6,530 nt of DNA from Prevotellaceae bacterium. GTDB taxonomy: Bacteria > Bacteroidota > Bacteroidia > Bacteroidales > Bacteroidaceae. Shown here in pieces: positions 6,162-6,530 of the stretch. Every line of letters starts with the position of its first letter. The first letter of the stretch is position 1. The notes under the pieces were generated by a model. That model searched no databases. It worked only from the letters and a program-made list of their open reading frames with translations, and was not told the origin of the DNA. The stretch covers positions 1 to 6,530 of the forward strand of contig QAML01000016.1 in the NCBI GenBank assembly GCA_003150315.1. Direction: 5' to 3'. A program made the position numbers and the translations under genes.

Positions 6162-6530
6162 TCAACGATTATTTTTCCATTCCAATGCCCTGAATCTGTC
6201 CTGCAACTCATGCAACTGCTCCATAATCTCATCAAACGAGGGCGCATTAGCATAAATAAAGCCGATTTGCATCTGCTTATAGTCGTCCCGCAAAGCCTCT
6301 TTAATGCTTTCAGGAGGAAGAAATGATATTGTATGCGGAAGATGTGTTGTGTAATCCAGTCCGCTCCATGCCGTAAACTTATTGCGATGAGCCACAATGT
6401 CTTTATATAGTTGTACATTTTGCATTGCTTCCATTGCAAACGGTTTATCCATCATCTTTACAATGTCATACATGTGTCGTGTGATACGTTCGATATGCGT
6501 ACAGCCATTGGGACGGTTAAACTCTTCATG
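6162..6530 (-). CDS. C-terminal part of an AbiEii/AbiGii-family nucleotidyltransferase toxin, 5' end beyond the window
   Basis: The minus-strand frame is open from base 6530 to the TGA at 6162-6164, giving 122 residues. The ATG at 6473 is internal, because the frame upstream (HEEFNRPNGC, then THIERITRH) continues the fold. The helix 'RITRHMYDIVKMM', then 'LYKDIVAHRNKFTAWSGLDY', then 'ISFLPPESIKEALRDDYKQM' and a final helix with 'ELQDRFRALEW' match my memory of the C-terminal helical region of the AbiEii/AbiGii family. Members are the toxin of type IV-like toxin-antitoxin and abortive-infection modules and transfer nucleotides to target RNA. The catalytic GSxxxDxD part would lie upstream, outside the window, as would any AbiEi-like antitoxin gene. 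It points the same way as the NERD operon, 128 bp ahead of it. Whether the gene is intact cannot be judged. Confidence 0.75.
   Translation of the reverse strand, partial: HEEFNRPNGCTHIERITRHMYDIVKMMDKPFAMEAMQNVQLYKDIVAHRNKFTAWSGLDYTTHLPHTISFLPPESIKEALRDDYKQMQIGFIYANAPSFDEIMEQLHELQDRFRALEWKNNR

Overview
The window looks like part of a mobile element from a Bacteroidales-type genome (Bacteroides, Parabacteroides or Prevotella). This assignment is inferred from protein resemblance, AT-rich cargo genes and weak Shine-Dalgarno sequences; no rRNA or marker gene is present to prove it.

Layout. (1) Positions 1-330, plus strand: the 3' end of a gene whose product has a glycine-rich, 'SDLPW'-type tail. 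This is probably the C-terminus of a mobilization (relaxase-type) protein. (2) 331-481: a short AT-rich convergent intergenic region with no recognisable gene. (3) 482-6033, minus strand: two long genes 14 bp apart, almost certainly one operon. The first gene (3097-6033, 978 aa) has an N-terminal NERD nuclease domain followed by an SF1 (UvrD/RecD-like) helicase fold and a duplicated C-terminal module. The second (482-3082, 866 aa) is a TPR-like helical protein that ends in several cold-shock-like OB barrels. (4) 6034-6161: a 128-bp spacer with palindromes and a possible promoter for the operon. (5) 6162-6530, minus strand: the C-terminal 122 residues of an AbiEii/AbiGii-family nucleotidyltransferase toxin, whose 5' end lies beyond the window.

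The most notable observation is that the helicase part of the 978-aa protein keeps the residues flanking the SF1 motifs but has lost the catalytic ones. The P-loop, the Walker B acidic pair, the motif III glutamine, the motif V glutamine and the motif VI arginine are all replaced. The NERD active-site positions (D53, D66, K68) appear to be kept. This suggests a nuclease joined to a pseudohelicase, paired with a probable nucleic-acid-binding TPR-OB partner.

A working model, which is inference, is a two-gene anti-phage or anti-plasmid system. The TPR-OB protein would sense or hold nucleic acid or a partner, the dead helicase would act as a binding or regulatory scaffold, and the NERD domain would cut. 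Its position between mobilization and Abi-type genes fits a defence cargo region.
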